A DNA stretch of 64,000 nucleotides, taken from positions 434,001-498,000 of the forward strand of contig CBDFML010000012.1 in NCBI GenBank assembly GCA_965249645.1, written 5' to 3'. Shown one piece after another: positions 44,367-53,029 of this stretch. How positions within the stretch are numbered: position 1 is the first letter of the stretch; each line of letters begins with the position of its first letter. The position numbers and the translations under genes are program-made. Source of the DNA: CAVOEB01 sp965249645. GTDB taxonomy: Bacteria > Pseudomonadota > Alphaproteobacteria > UBA828 > JAPUJA01. The notes under the pieces were generated by a model. It was not told where the DNA came from and searched no databases. It worked only from the letters and a program-made list of their open reading frames with translations.

Positions 44367-45257
44367 ATGACAGGTCCATCGCAAAATGCCCCGTCATCGG
44401 CGTTCGACGTGCGCCAGCTCGGTCCGAGTTTCGCGGCCGAGGTGCGAGGCTGCGACGTCAAAGCGGGTGTCAAAAATTCCGCGCTCTTCGCCGATCTGCT
44501 CGATCTCTTCCACGCCTACCGGGTGCTGGTGTTTCCGGCGCAGGCGCTCTCACCTCGCGAGCTCTTGGCCTTTGCCCGTCAATTCGGAGAGATCAGGCCG
44601 CATCCCGATCATCGCTTGTGCGTGCCCGATTGCCCGGAGGTCATGCTGATCGGCAATCTCAAGGAGGGCGATGAATACCGCTCGCTGTCCGTCAATTCCC
44701 GAGAGGAATGGCACGCCGACCTCACGTTCACGCCGATGCCGAACAAGGCGACAATGCTCTACGCGGTCGCGGTGCCGCCGGTCGGTGGCGACACGTTGTT
44801 TGCCGACATGGCCACAGCCTACGACAGTCTGAGCGACGAGGAACGCGAGGCCGTCGACAGGCGAGACGCAGTTTACGACTTTGTCTGCATGGACAACGTG
44901 CTGCGCGAACACGATCCGGACCGCCCGCCCTTGACAGAGGCAACCAAGCGGAGCTTGCCGCCGGTCAGCCATCCGCTGGCGCCGACGCACCCGGTCACCG
45001 GGCGACGATCGCTCTATCTCTCACCCGACGTGATCAGCCACGTCGAAGGCATGACGCCCACAGAGTCGAAGACCTTCTTGGCCCGCTATATGGCGCACGC
45101 GACCGAACCCCGGCATATCTACCGTCACCACTGGCGAAAGGATGACCTGGTACTGTGGGACAACCGCTGCACCAACCATTCGGCGACGACGTTCGACGAC
45201 GCCTGTTATCTCCGGCTGCTCCACCGCTGTGCCGTGGAGGGCGAACGGCCGGTGTGA
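44367..45257 (+). CDS. TauD/TfdA-family Fe(II)/2-oxoglutarate dioxygenase
   Basis: This 296-aa protein has the metal-binding HxD in EWHADLTF, a distal His in DNRCTNHSATTF and the 2OG-binding Arg in YLRLLHRCAVEGERP. Such enzymes hydroxylate carboxylates, sulfonates or related compounds; the substrate is not predictable. A separate 3' remnant of a very similar gene lies at 49128-49340. The convergent aminotransferase ends 9 bp away. Confidence 0.87.
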   Translation: MTGPSQNAPSSAFDVRQLGPSFAAEVRGCDVKAGVKNSALFADLLDLFHAYRVLVFPAQALSPRELLAFARQFGEIRPHPDHRLCVPDCPEVMLIGNLKEGDEYRSLSVNSREEWHADLTFTPMPNKATMLYAVAVPPVGGDTLFADMATAYDSLSDEEREAVDRRDAVYDFVCMDNVLREHDPDRPPLTEATKRSLPPVSHPLAPTHPVTGRRSLYLSPDVISHVEGMTPTESKTFLARYMAHATEPRHIYRHHWRKDDLVLWDNRCTNHSATTFDDACYLRLLHRCAVEGERPV

Positions 45258-45266
45258 CGGCGCAAG

Positions 45267-46583
45267 TTAGTACGCCGCTTGCCTGTGACCAGCAGTACCC
45301 GTTAGCGGGCCCAGAGGGCGAAGGATCAGACCCCGCTTCTGGCAGTTCCGGTCGATCCGTGCGCCCACCTGGTGCTCCGGTGGGAAGGTCTCCTTGGTTG
45401 CCTTGTCGCGAACGCAGTGAACGCAGGCCATGAGGCCAACGCCCCGGACCTCGCCGACGATCGGCAGGCCGCGGAGCGTTCCAAGGCGGTCGAGGAAATA
45501 GGGGCTGAGGTCGCGGGCCCGCTCGCACAGCCCTTCACGCTCCATGATCTCGATATTCTTGAGGGCCGCGGCGCAGGGAACCGGACGGCCGGAATAGGTG
45601 AAGCCCTGGGCGAACACGGCCTCACGGGCCTCCTCGGCGCTGACCGCGCCGAACAGCCGGTCCGAAATGATCGTCGCTGCGAGAGGGACGTAGCCCGACG
45701 TCAGCCCCTTGGCGCAGGTGATGATGTCGGGCACGATATCGAACACGGGCTCCGAGCAGAAGAAGTGGCCGAGCCGGCCAAATCCAGTCACGACCTCGTC
45801 GGAAATGTAGATCACGTCGTATTTGCGGCAGACCTCCAGGGTCTTGCGGTGGTAGCCGGGTAGCGGAATGACCAGACCACCCGTCGCCATCACCGGTTCC
45901 GCGATGAAGCAGGCCACGGTCTCGGGCCCGAGCTCCAGAATCTTGCTCTCGAGGTCCGCGACCTTCTCGTCGCAGAACGTCTCCAGGCTCATCCCTTCGG
46001 GCCGGTAATAGGGGTGGGGGGAGGGGATCAGGTGGACGAAATTGGACTCGTCGAGGTAGGTGAAATGCTCGCTGCGTTCGGACATCTTGCCCGACAGCGA
46101 GGCGGTCAGGAAAGTCGAGCCGTGATAGGAATCGATCCGGGAGATCACTTGCGTCTTCGCCTTGTTTCCCCGGTAGTTGTGATAGAACCAGGCAAAGCGG
46201 ACCGCGGATTCGTTGGCATCCGATCCGCTCCCTGACAGGAAGACGTGTTCCAGGTCGCCCGGCGCGAGCTCGGCCAGCTTGAGCGCGAGTTCGGCGGTGA
46301 CCGGGCTGGTCATCTGGTGGAAGGGGGAGAAGTAGGCGAGCTCGCGCATCTGGTGGGCCGCGGCGTCGGCGATTTCATGTCGGCCGTAACCGACCTGCAC
46401 GCACCACATGCCTGCCGGCGCGTCGAGATATTTGTTGCCCTCGGCGTCGTAGACGTAGCAACCTTCGCCTCCGGTCATGACGAGGGATTCGAGCAGGTTC
46501 TGCAGGTCATGCCACGGGTGCAGGACGTGCTCGTGGTCCCACGCGCGAATATTGTCGAGGTCGTAATTGCCGGATCTAGCCAT
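45267..46583 (-). CDS. Class III aminotransferase, C-terminus replaced
   Basis: This 438-aa PLP enzyme has the PLP Lys in ITCAKGLTSGYVPL and AEPVMATGGLVIP. After RGLILRPLGPL the family normally continues with a conserved SPPL... helix of about 20-25 residues. Here it reads TGTAGHRQAAY and stops next to the TauD gene, so the tail was probably replaced by a rearrangement. Activity may or may not survive. It is likely controlled by the LysR gene upstream on the same strand. Confidence 0.8.
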   Translation of the reverse strand: MARSGNYDLDNIRAWDHEHVLHPWHDLQNLLESLVMTGGEGCYVYDAEGNKYLDAPAGMWCVQVGYGRHEIADAAAHQMRELAYFSPFHQMTSPVTAELALKLAELAPGDLEHVFLSGSGSDANESAVRFAWFYHNYRGNKAKTQVISRIDSYHGSTFLTASLSGKMSERSEHFTYLDESNFVHLIPSPHPYYRPEGMSLETFCDEKVADLESKILELGPETVACFIAEPVMATGGLVIPLPGYHRKTLEVCRKYDVIYISDEVVTGFGRLGHFFCSEPVFDIVPDIITCAKGLTSGYVPLAATIISDRLFGAVSAEEAREAVFAQGFTYSGRPVPCAAALKNIEIMEREGLCERARDLSPYFLDRLGTLRGLPIVGEVRGVGLMACVHCVRDKATKETFPPEHQVGARIDRNCQKRGLILRPLGPLTGTAGHRQAAY

Positions 46584-46647
46584 CCTCTGATCTCCTCCTC
46601 CGATGTCGTATTTGCCAGCCGACGTTAACTCGGTGTTGCTTTTATAA

Positions 46648-46674
46648 AAACCAAATTAACTCAAAGATTGGTTT
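46648..46674. promoter_or_regulatory. Inverted repeat AAACCAA-N13-TTGGTTT before the aminotransferase
   Basis: Perfect 7-bp arms lie in the 160-bp AT-rich spacer between the LysR gene and the aminotransferase. It is a candidate operator. Confidence 0.4.
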
Positions 46675-46743
46675 GGATTTATTCAAAGCTACGAGCGGGG
46701 TCCAGCATTCAGCGTGGGACTCCCAAGGGCGAGGCACACTAAT

Positions 46744-47691
46744 TCAGCGGTGTCGAGACGACGATATTCCGATAACGGCACCACCCTTGGACCGCTCTTT
46801 GACCACGGCCTCGAAGTCCTCGATAAAGAGATCGAGAGCCGTGGATGCGTTCTTGCCGCTCCGGGTGATCAGCATAAATTTCGACTCGTAGCCCAAGTCC
46901 TTGACAGGCAGAGCTTTGAGCCGCTTTTCGCGCACCCAATCCTCCGCATACCAGGTTGGCAGATAGCCGAGATAGCCGCCCGAAAGGATCAGTGTGGCGA
47001 GCGCCTCCATGTTGTCCACCGTCGCCCGGACCCGAACGCGGCCCATCCGCTCGCGGTCCTGATCGTGCAGGTAGCGCCGGGCAACGATGGCGCAGCCGTC
47101 GAGGTCGGCCCGAGCGACGGTCCGATCAGTTCGGGAGAATAACGGGTGTCCGGCGCCGCAATAGACTTCGAGCCGTTCCCGGAAAAGCGGGCGGAAGCGC
47201 AAGCCGTCGATCTTGCGGACGAAGGGCGCGATGGCGAGATGGGCATCGTCCGTGAGGACAGCCTGTTCAAGGTCCTGGCGAGGTGCCACGCGGAGATTGA
47301 TATGCACGGTATTTTCGCGCTGGTTGAACCGGCGCACGACCTCGTCGAGGACAAACTCCGGATCACCGAGGACGTGATCCACCATGCCGATGTTCAGCAC
47401 GCCGGTCACCCGCCCCTGGAGACTGCTCATGGCACTGTCGAATTCGCCGATCGCGGCGAACAGGCGCTTGGTTTCCTCGTACGCGGCGGTACCTTTGTCG
47501 GTCAGGCGAAAGCCGCCCCGTCCGCGCTCGCACAGCCGGGCACCAAGCCGTTCCTCGAGGGCGGACATGTGGGAGCTGATCGTGGATAGTCCGATATTCA
47601 GTTCCGATTGGGCGGCCGAATAGCCGCCGTGTTCGGTTACGGCAACGAAGACGCGAAGCAGCCGCAAGTCGATGTTGCTGAGGGTTGCCAC
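46744..47691 (-). CDS. LysR-family transcriptional regulator
   Basis: This 315-aa protein has the HTH in LLRVFVAVTEHGGYSAAQSE and STISSHMSALEERLGARLCE. It is divergent from the M24 hydrolase gene and upstream of the aminotransferase on its own strand, so both are likely targets. An 18-bp palindrome lies in the divergent spacer. The effector domain appears intact. Confidence 0.88.
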   Translation of the reverse strand: MATLSNIDLRLLRVFVAVTEHGGYSAAQSELNIGLSTISSHMSALEERLGARLCERGRGGFRLTDKGTAAYEETKRLFAAIGEFDSAMSSLQGRVTGVLNIGMVDHVLGDPEFVLDEVVRRFNQRENTVHINLRVAPRQDLEQAVLTDDAHLAIAPFVRKIDGLRFRPLFRERLEVYCGAGHPLFSRTDRTVARADLDGCAIVARRYLHDQDRERMGRVRVRATVDNMEALATLILSGGYLGYLPTWYAEDWVREKRLKALPVKDLGYESKFMLITRSGKNASTALDLFIEDFEAVVKERSKGGAVIGISSSRHR

Positions 47692-47736
47692 CGGCGCACT
47701 CCTGATTTTTCAAAGTTCAAATAATATCCAAGTGAG

Positions 47737-47754
47737 AATCCATTAAAATGGATT
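47737..47754. promoter_or_regulatory. 18-bp palindrome AATCCATT-AA-AATGGATT in the LysR/M24 divergent spacer
   Basis: Perfect 8-bp arms separated by two bases lie 46 bp before the LysR ATG and about 110 bp before the M24 gene. A LysR or other dimeric operator is likely. Confidence 0.5.
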
Positions 47755-47864
47755 TTCGTACAAGCGTCATCGCGGCAATGTACGGTCTTGTCCTGACCGT
47801 CGGTTCTCGGAAGGGGCGTGCCGGCGACAGGCTACAATCGCGCTTACAACGGGAGAGGATTCGG

Positions 47865-49094
47865 ATGTATCAAGGCTCGAACATCATCACCAACGACACC
47901 GCCGACTATCCGCTGAGCAGTGGCGCGAACCTTGCCATGCAGGAACACGGCCGGCTGGGCTTCTCTCTTGCGGAATACCGTAGGCGCTACGAGCTGATCC
48001 TCGATCTGATGAAGGAGAAGGGGCTCGACATCCTTCTCGTTCGTTCGCCCGAAAACATCACCTACGTCTCAGGCTACGAGACGCCGGGTTACTACAAGTA
48101 TCATTGCCTGATCATTGTGCCGGGGATCGAACCGGTTTTCGTGCTGCGCCGGTTCGAGGAGCTCAATATCCCGGAATATTCCTGGCTCACCCGACATGTT
48201 CCCGTGGACGACTGGGACCATCCGCCCAGCGTGACCGCGCGTGCGCTCAAGGATCTCGGTCTGACCAGCGGCACGGTGGGGGTCGAGAAGGACGGCTGGT
48301 TCTATACGGTCGAGGAGCACGAGACGCTTACGTCCGAGCTGCCGGGACTGACCTTCGCCGATGGAACCTGGATCGTGCGGGACGCACGGGTTCGCAAGTC
48401 GGGCGAGGAAATCGGCGTTATGAAACAAGCGGCCGCGGTTCTGGACAAGGCGATCCAAGCCGGGTTCGACGCTTGCGCGCCGGGCGTCTCCGACGACAAG
48501 GTCAACGCCGTGGTCAATCATACGCTGCTGGAAAACGGGAGCGAATATTGGGGTCTGCCACCCTTCATTCTCTCGGGGCCCCGCACCTGCCTGCCCCATC
48601 AGACCTCGCGCAACGAAATCATCGGTGAGCAAGACCTGGTCTATTTCGAGGTGTCGGCCGCTAAATGGCGCTATTCGACGGCGCTGATGCGTACCATCTT
48701 CGTGGGTGAGCCGACCGACGAACAGCGGCGTTGCGCCGAAGCCGTGATCGGTGCGGTCGACGCGGCAATGGAGACCATCAAGCCGGGCGTTTCCTGCGAG
48801 CAAGCGGATACCGCGGCCCGCTCGGTGATTGAGGAGGCGGGCTTCGGCGAGTATTTCCGTCACCGTCTGGGCTATTCCATCGGCGTCAACTATCCGCCCG
48901 ACTGGGGCGAGGGCGAAATTCTCAGCCTGCGCCAGGGCGAACCGCGCCTGCTCGAGGAGGGCATGACGTTTCACATGGTGCCCCTGTGCCTGATCTATCG
49001 GCAATATGGCATCGGGTTCAGCGAGACAATCCGGGTGACCAAGACCGGGTGTGAGCGATTCTCGACCCTGCCACGGGAGATTCTCGTCAAATAA
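47865..49094 (+). CDS. M24-fold (creatinase/ectoine hydrolase-like) hydrolase
   Basis: This 409-aa pita-bread-fold protein has a creatinase-type N-terminal domain and M24 catalytic domain. The usual metal-binding pattern is missing: VYFEVSAAKWRYSTALMRT replaces the Asp-containing metallopeptidase motif. This suggests a metal-free hydrolase of the creatinase/DoeA kind acting on a C-N bond rather than a peptidase. His in HRLGYSIG and Glu in GFSETIRVTKTG are retained. The ATG at 47865 has GGGAGAGG upstream. It is divergent from the LysR gene and near aminotransferases, so it probably belongs to a catabolic route for a nitrogen compound. Confidence 0.8.
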   Translation: MYQGSNIITNDTADYPLSSGANLAMQEHGRLGFSLAEYRRRYELILDLMKEKGLDILLVRSPENITYVSGYETPGYYKYHCLIIVPGIEPVFVLRRFEELNIPEYSWLTRHVPVDDWDHPPSVTARALKDLGLTSGTVGVEKDGWFYTVEEHETLTSELPGLTFADGTWIVRDARVRKSGEEIGVMKQAAAVLDKAIQAGFDACAPGVSDDKVNAVVNHTLLENGSEYWGLPPFILSGPRTCLPHQTSRNEIIGEQDLVYFEVSAAKWRYSTALMRTIFVGEPTDEQRRCAEAVIGAVDAAMETIKPGVSCEQADTAARSVIEEAGFGEYFRHRLGYSIGVNYPPDWGEGEILSLRQGEPRLLEEGMTFHMVPLCLIYRQYGIGFSETIRVTKTGCERFSTLPREILVK

Positions 49095-49127
49095 CCGAAG
49101 CGCAGCCCGGCGAAAGGACGCGCACGG

Positions 49128-49340
49128 GTGGACATCGACCGAAACCGACTGCTTGACGACATCGCGACGTTCGACGATGCCCGCTATCTGCGGCTGCTTT
49201 ATCGCTGCACCGTCGAGGGCGAGCGGCCGGCCGCCCTAAGCCAACCCCGGCCCTTGCGGCGGCCCGCGGTCGCGGGCTGGATGGTGCCGATTGAGCGGGC
49301 TTCGCATCAGATCATGACCCGACGCGTTTGGCAGGGCTAG
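49128..49340 (+). pseudogene. 3' remnant of a TauD/TfdA dioxygenase gene
   Basis: The segment DDIATFDDARYLRLLYRCTVEGERPA matches the C-terminal end of the dioxygenase at 44367-45257 (TTFDDACYLRLLHRCAVEGERP). Only about 25 residues match; the rest is unrelated. The GTG at 49128 can open a 70-aa frame but no HxD is present. It is a leftover after a rearrangement next to the insertion element at 49341. Confidence 0.75.
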
Positions 49341-51412
49341 TTTTTTGTCCGCCTGCCGAGCATCGTGAGCCGATGTCGGGGCTGGCCATTCCGTTCTCGA
49401 TGTGGCAGTGTGCCGGTCATGGCGACGCTGCCGGCCCAGGATTTATCCGTTGATTTGCGCGCGGTCACGGTGCGCCCGACCTGGGGCGCGCAGGAGCACC
49501 GGCACTGGGACCGGCTGGTGGCGGAGCACCACTACCTACCGTTTCACGGCGTCATCGGCAAAGGCCTGCGCCATGTCGCGGTGCACGGCGAGACCTGGCT
49601 CGCACTGATCGGCTGGCAGCCCGGCGCGTTCAAGCTGGCCGCACGCGATCGCTGGATCGGCTGGCCGGCGGAGCAGCAGTTCCGGCGCCTGCATCTGATC
49701 GCCAACAACTCGCGCTTTGTCATCCTGACGCCTGGCCGGGTGCACAACTTGGCCTCGCGGGTGCTGGGGCTGAGCCTGCGGCGGCTGTCGCAGGACATCC
49801 AGGCGGTGCATGGATATCCCGTCTTTCTGGCGGAGACGTTCGTGGATGTCTCGCGCTTTGTCGGGACCTGCTACCGCGCGTCGAACTGGCGCTCGCTGGG
49901 GCTGACCCGCGGCTTTGCCCGCGAGCCCGGAGGCTCGGCGCGCTGGCGCCACCACGGCCAGCCCAAGGAGATCTTCGTGTTCGAACTGACCGACGACGCC
50001 GCCGAGGCGCTGAGCCGGACCGAGGTGCCGGCACACTGGAACGCTGAGCAACACACCGAGCCAATGGCGGCGCCGCGGCTGCGCAGCCTGTTCGAGTGTC
50101 TGGGCGAGGTGCCCGAGTGCCGCCGTGACCGGGGCAAGCGCTACCCGCTGAACACCGTTCTGGCGATCGCCGTCGCTGCCCGTCTGGCCGGCTACCGAGG
50201 TGTGAACGCGTTCGCCCAGTTCGCCGCCCTGCTCTCCCAGGAGCAGCTCGAGGCAGTGGGTGCGTTCTGGAGCCCGAGCAAGCAGCGCTACACCGCGCCC
50301 GCAATCACCACCTTCCACAACATCCTCGCCGCGCTGCCGCCCGAGACCCTGGACAACGCCATCGGTCAGTGGACCGGCCAGCACAGCACGGCACATGCGC
50401 CTGTCGCCATGGACGGGAAGGACCTGCGAGGTGCCTCGAAGCAGACCGAAGACGGGCGCCGGATGATGGTCGCGGCGGTGGAACACGACTCCGGCATGGT
50501 CCTCGGGCAGGTGGAGGTCGACAGCAAGAGCAACGAAATCCCAGCCGTACGCGAGCTCTCCAGCAGCCTCGACCTCGCAGGCCGCATTGTCACCGTCGAT
50601 GCGATGCACGCCCAGCACGAGACGGCGCGCTGCCTGCTCGGGCGCCGCGCCGACTACGTGATCAGCGCCATCAAGGACAATCAGGAAACCATCCTCGAAG
50701 ACCTCAAGGCGATCGACTTCAGCGACGCGCCCTGGCACGAAACCGTCGACAAGGGCCATGGCCGCATCGAGCGCCGCCGCTGTGCCGCCGTCGACCTCTC
50801 CGGCGCCGAATGGGACGGCTACGCGAACCTCCACGGGCGCCGCCAGGCGATGCGCATCGAACGCGAGCGCGAGATCCTCAAGACCGGCAAGAGCAGCATC
50901 GAAGTGACCTGGAGCCTCACCTCGCTCGGCACAGACCGCGCCGGGCCCGAGGAGCTTCTGGCCCTGGTCCGTAACCACTGGCACATCGAAAACCGGCTGC
51001 ACTACGTGCGCGACTTCACCTACGACGAAGATCGCTGCCGGGCGTATGTGCGTCACCTGCCCCGCAATCTCGCCTGCCTGACCAACGTGGCCATCGCCAT
51101 CGTGCGTTGTAGCGGCCGCTTCCGCTACCTGCCCGAGGCCAACCGCCACTATGCCGCCCGCGCGCAGGATGCCCTCGACGCGATCCTGATCGCGCCCACC
51201 GCATGATCCCGCAGGCGTAATCGCATAGCAGGGGGCGCAGAGACGCGCCGTCGAGCGGCGCGGTCGGACTGTCGTGCCCGCCGGGCCAGAAAACGCCGCT
51301 CGGCGGAGTCAGGCGGCTCTCATGACGTCGTCAAGCCAAGCTTGGAAACGACCCAAATCACCTTCAGCAGGTGCGCGCTCCCTCATCTCGCACCTTCAGC
51401 CCGGACAAAAAA
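49341..51412 (+). mobile_element. ISAs1-type insertion element with DruA-domain transposase
   Basis: The element is bounded by TTTTTTGTCCG at 49341-49351 and its inverse CGGACAAAAAA at 51402-51412, about 2.07 kb apart, with a single transposase gene between. No target duplication is visible next to these ends. A third inverse copy (CGGACAAAAAAA) lies at 52583-52594, beyond the Rieske gene, so a larger unit 49341-52594 is possible. The non-coding stretch 51207-51401 is GC-rich and shows no gene. Confidence 0.6.
49419..51206 (+). CDS. ISAs1-family transposase fused to an N-terminal DUF4338 (DruA-like) domain
   Basis: The length is 595 aa from ATG 49419. Residues about 1-220 are DUF4338 (DruA-type: EHHYLPFHGVIGKGLRHVAV, KLAARDRWIGWPAEQQFRRL, ETFVDVSRFVGTCYRASNW). 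Residues about 230-590 form the ISAs1/H-repeat DDE transposase: the DDE-associated part (RYPLNTVLAIAVAARLAGYR), Asp in VAMDGKDLRG, Asp in VTVDAMHAQ, and Glu in HWHIENRLHYVRDF. All three catalytic residues are present and the frame is open, so it looks active. DruA is part of the Druantia anti-phage system, where its biochemical role is not settled; DUF4338-transposase fusions occur in other genomes. Confidence 0.88.
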   Translation: MATLPAQDLSVDLRAVTVRPTWGAQEHRHWDRLVAEHHYLPFHGVIGKGLRHVAVHGETWLALIGWQPGAFKLAARDRWIGWPAEQQFRRLHLIANNSRFVILTPGRVHNLASRVLGLSLRRLSQDIQAVHGYPVFLAETFVDVSRFVGTCYRASNWRSLGLTRGFAREPGGSARWRHHGQPKEIFVFELTDDAAEALSRTEVPAHWNAEQHTEPMAAPRLRSLFECLGEVPECRRDRGKRYPLNTVLAIAVAARLAGYRGVNAFAQFAALLSQEQLEAVGAFWSPSKQRYTAPAITTFHNILAALPPETLDNAIGQWTGQHSTAHAPVAMDGKDLRGASKQTEDGRRMMVAAVEHDSGMVLGQVEVDSKSNEIPAVRELSSSLDLAGRIVTVDAMHAQHETARCLLGRRADYVISAIKDNQETILEDLKAIDFSDAPWHETVDKGHGRIERRRCAAVDLSGAEWDGYANLHGRRQAMRIEREREILKTGKSSIEVTWSLTSLGTDRAGPEELLALVRNHWHIENRLHYVRDFTYDEDRCRAYVRHLPRNLACLTNVAIAIVRCSGRFRYLPEANRHYAARAQDALDAILIAPTA

Positions 51413-51527
51413 TTGTTCCTGCACCTTCTGGCGGGTGGCATGATGTTGCATTGATTTTATCGTAGCATGTACCGTAAAACGTTGACCAGGTACCGATTGC
51501 AGCGAGCAGTTGCGGAGAATAAGGCAA

Positions 51528-52565
51528 ATGGCAAAGGCGAAGAGGAAGGCGACGGGGCTGGGCTTGCCGCCTGATTGCAGCTACATCGAAAACGACTGGA
51601 AGGTGCTGGCGGGCTTCTGGTATCCCGTCGCCTTCGAGAGCGAAATCGGCGCAGAGCCCTTCACAGCCACCCTGCTGGACACGGACCTGGTAATCTACCG
51701 CACGGACGAGACGGAAATCGTCGCGGCGCTCGACCAGTGCCCCCATCGGGGCTCGAAGCTCAGCCTGGGCTGTATCGAGGAGGGAGAACTTGTCTGCGCC
51801 TATCATGGCTTCCGATACGGAGCCGAGGGCCGATGCACCCGTATTCCCTCGATTGCGGGCAAGTCCAGACCGCCCGCGCGGCTGTGCCTGAGCACCGTCC
51901 CCGTCCAGCAGCGTTACGGCCTCGTCTGGGTCTGCCTGCGCCCCGAACCCCGCCTCCCCGTGTTCGACTGGCCGGACCTGGAGGATCCCGCCCGGCAGCG
52001 AGCCAAACTCGACCTGTATTTGGAATCCAGTGCAGGTCGGGTTATCGAGAACTTCAGCGACATCGCGCATTTCTCGATGATTCACGCGGCCAGCTTCGGA
52101 CAGGCAGAGAAACCCGACGTGCCGTCCTACAAGGTCAAGGATACGAAATACGGCCTGTTCTACGACGTGCTGACCCACCAGCAGGACGGCAGCCTGTTCT
52201 TCGGCACGCCCGTCTACGCCGACCTCAAGGCAGAGTATTACGTGGCCTATCCCTATTCGGTCCTGCTCCGGTGTTTCTTCCCTCGGGGGGTCGAAGACAT
52301 CTTCGAGACGGTCTGCCCGATTTCTGCCACGCGGTGCCGGAGCTTCATAGTCAAGACCCGCGATCACGACCTTGACCAGCCGGTCGACGACTGGATCGCG
52401 TTCCAGGCGCAGGTCAATGAAGAAGATCGACAGATCATCGAATCCCAGAAGCCGGCGCAGTTGCCGCTCAAGATCGCCGACGAGTTTCACGTCGCGGCGG
52501 ATGGACTCTCGGTCGCCTACCGGCGCAAATGGCGCAAGTTGGGCTTCAAGGGTGATTTTCTTTAG
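51528..52565 (+). CDS. Rieske aromatic-ring oxygenase alpha subunit
   Basis: This 345-aa protein has the Rieske 2Fe-2S motif CPHRGSKLSLG ... CAYHGFRYG and the mononuclear iron site in ENFSDIAHFSMIH. The C-terminal domain belongs to the VanA/phenylpropionate type. It needs a reductase not seen nearby. ATG 51528 has GGAG and AAGG upstream; a TTG at 51510 is a weaker choice. It lies between copies of the 11-bp IS end sequence. Confidence 0.85.
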   Translation: MAKAKRKATGLGLPPDCSYIENDWKVLAGFWYPVAFESEIGAEPFTATLLDTDLVIYRTDETEIVAALDQCPHRGSKLSLGCIEEGELVCAYHGFRYGAEGRCTRIPSIAGKSRPPARLCLSTVPVQQRYGLVWVCLRPEPRLPVFDWPDLEDPARQRAKLDLYLESSAGRVIENFSDIAHFSMIHAASFGQAEKPDVPSYKVKDTKYGLFYDVLTHQQDGSLFFGTPVYADLKAEYYVAYPYSVLLRCFFPRGVEDIFETVCPISATRCRSFIVKTRDHDLDQPVDDWIAFQAQVNEEDRQIIESQKPAQLPLKIADEFHVAADGLSVAYRRKWRKLGFKGDFL

Positions 52566-53029
52566 GTCGTGGCACCACCCGTCGGACAAAAAAATCCATG
52601 CCTCGACGGCGTACCCTTTGCCGGCGCGTAGAGCGCTCTAGCACTGGCGGGCCTTGAAGCGCGGGTTGGAGCACGGTCGGTCCATCCCATGAGCGGACGT
52701 GGACGAAGGTGGCTGCTTGGTTTGCCCATGGGGAAATACGGGTCGCAAAGCATCGGATGGCCGTTCAGTCCACTTCGGCTGTCGAAATAGTCTTCTCCAA
52801 ACGGCGAAAGCTTGTAGCCGGGAGCGGTAAAATATGCGGCGAAGTTCAATGTTTGAACTCGGCAGCAATCACGGTAGAAACTGAGCCAGCCAACCGCATT
52901 GCGATTGACTCGGTTTCCACGAATCCCTAGTGATATTGTCGTGAAATTTCATGGTCCGATTACGATCCGAGGCGTTCCAGATAGGAAATCCCGGATAAAC
53001 GATCAGCAACCATCGGGCATGGCGTGAAT
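52566..53029. other. Intergenic region with an IS-end-like repeat, 464 bp
   Basis: It holds CGGACAAAAAAA at 52583-52594, the third copy of the element end at 49341. A 95-codon frame on the minus strand (52562-52849) has no recognised family. Nothing else is convincing. Confidence 0.4.

Noticed and set aside
52562..52849. Minus-strand ORF of 95 codons after the Rieske gene
   Set aside because: No family, no ribosome-binding site, and it lies in a disturbed intergenic stretch; kept only as a note.
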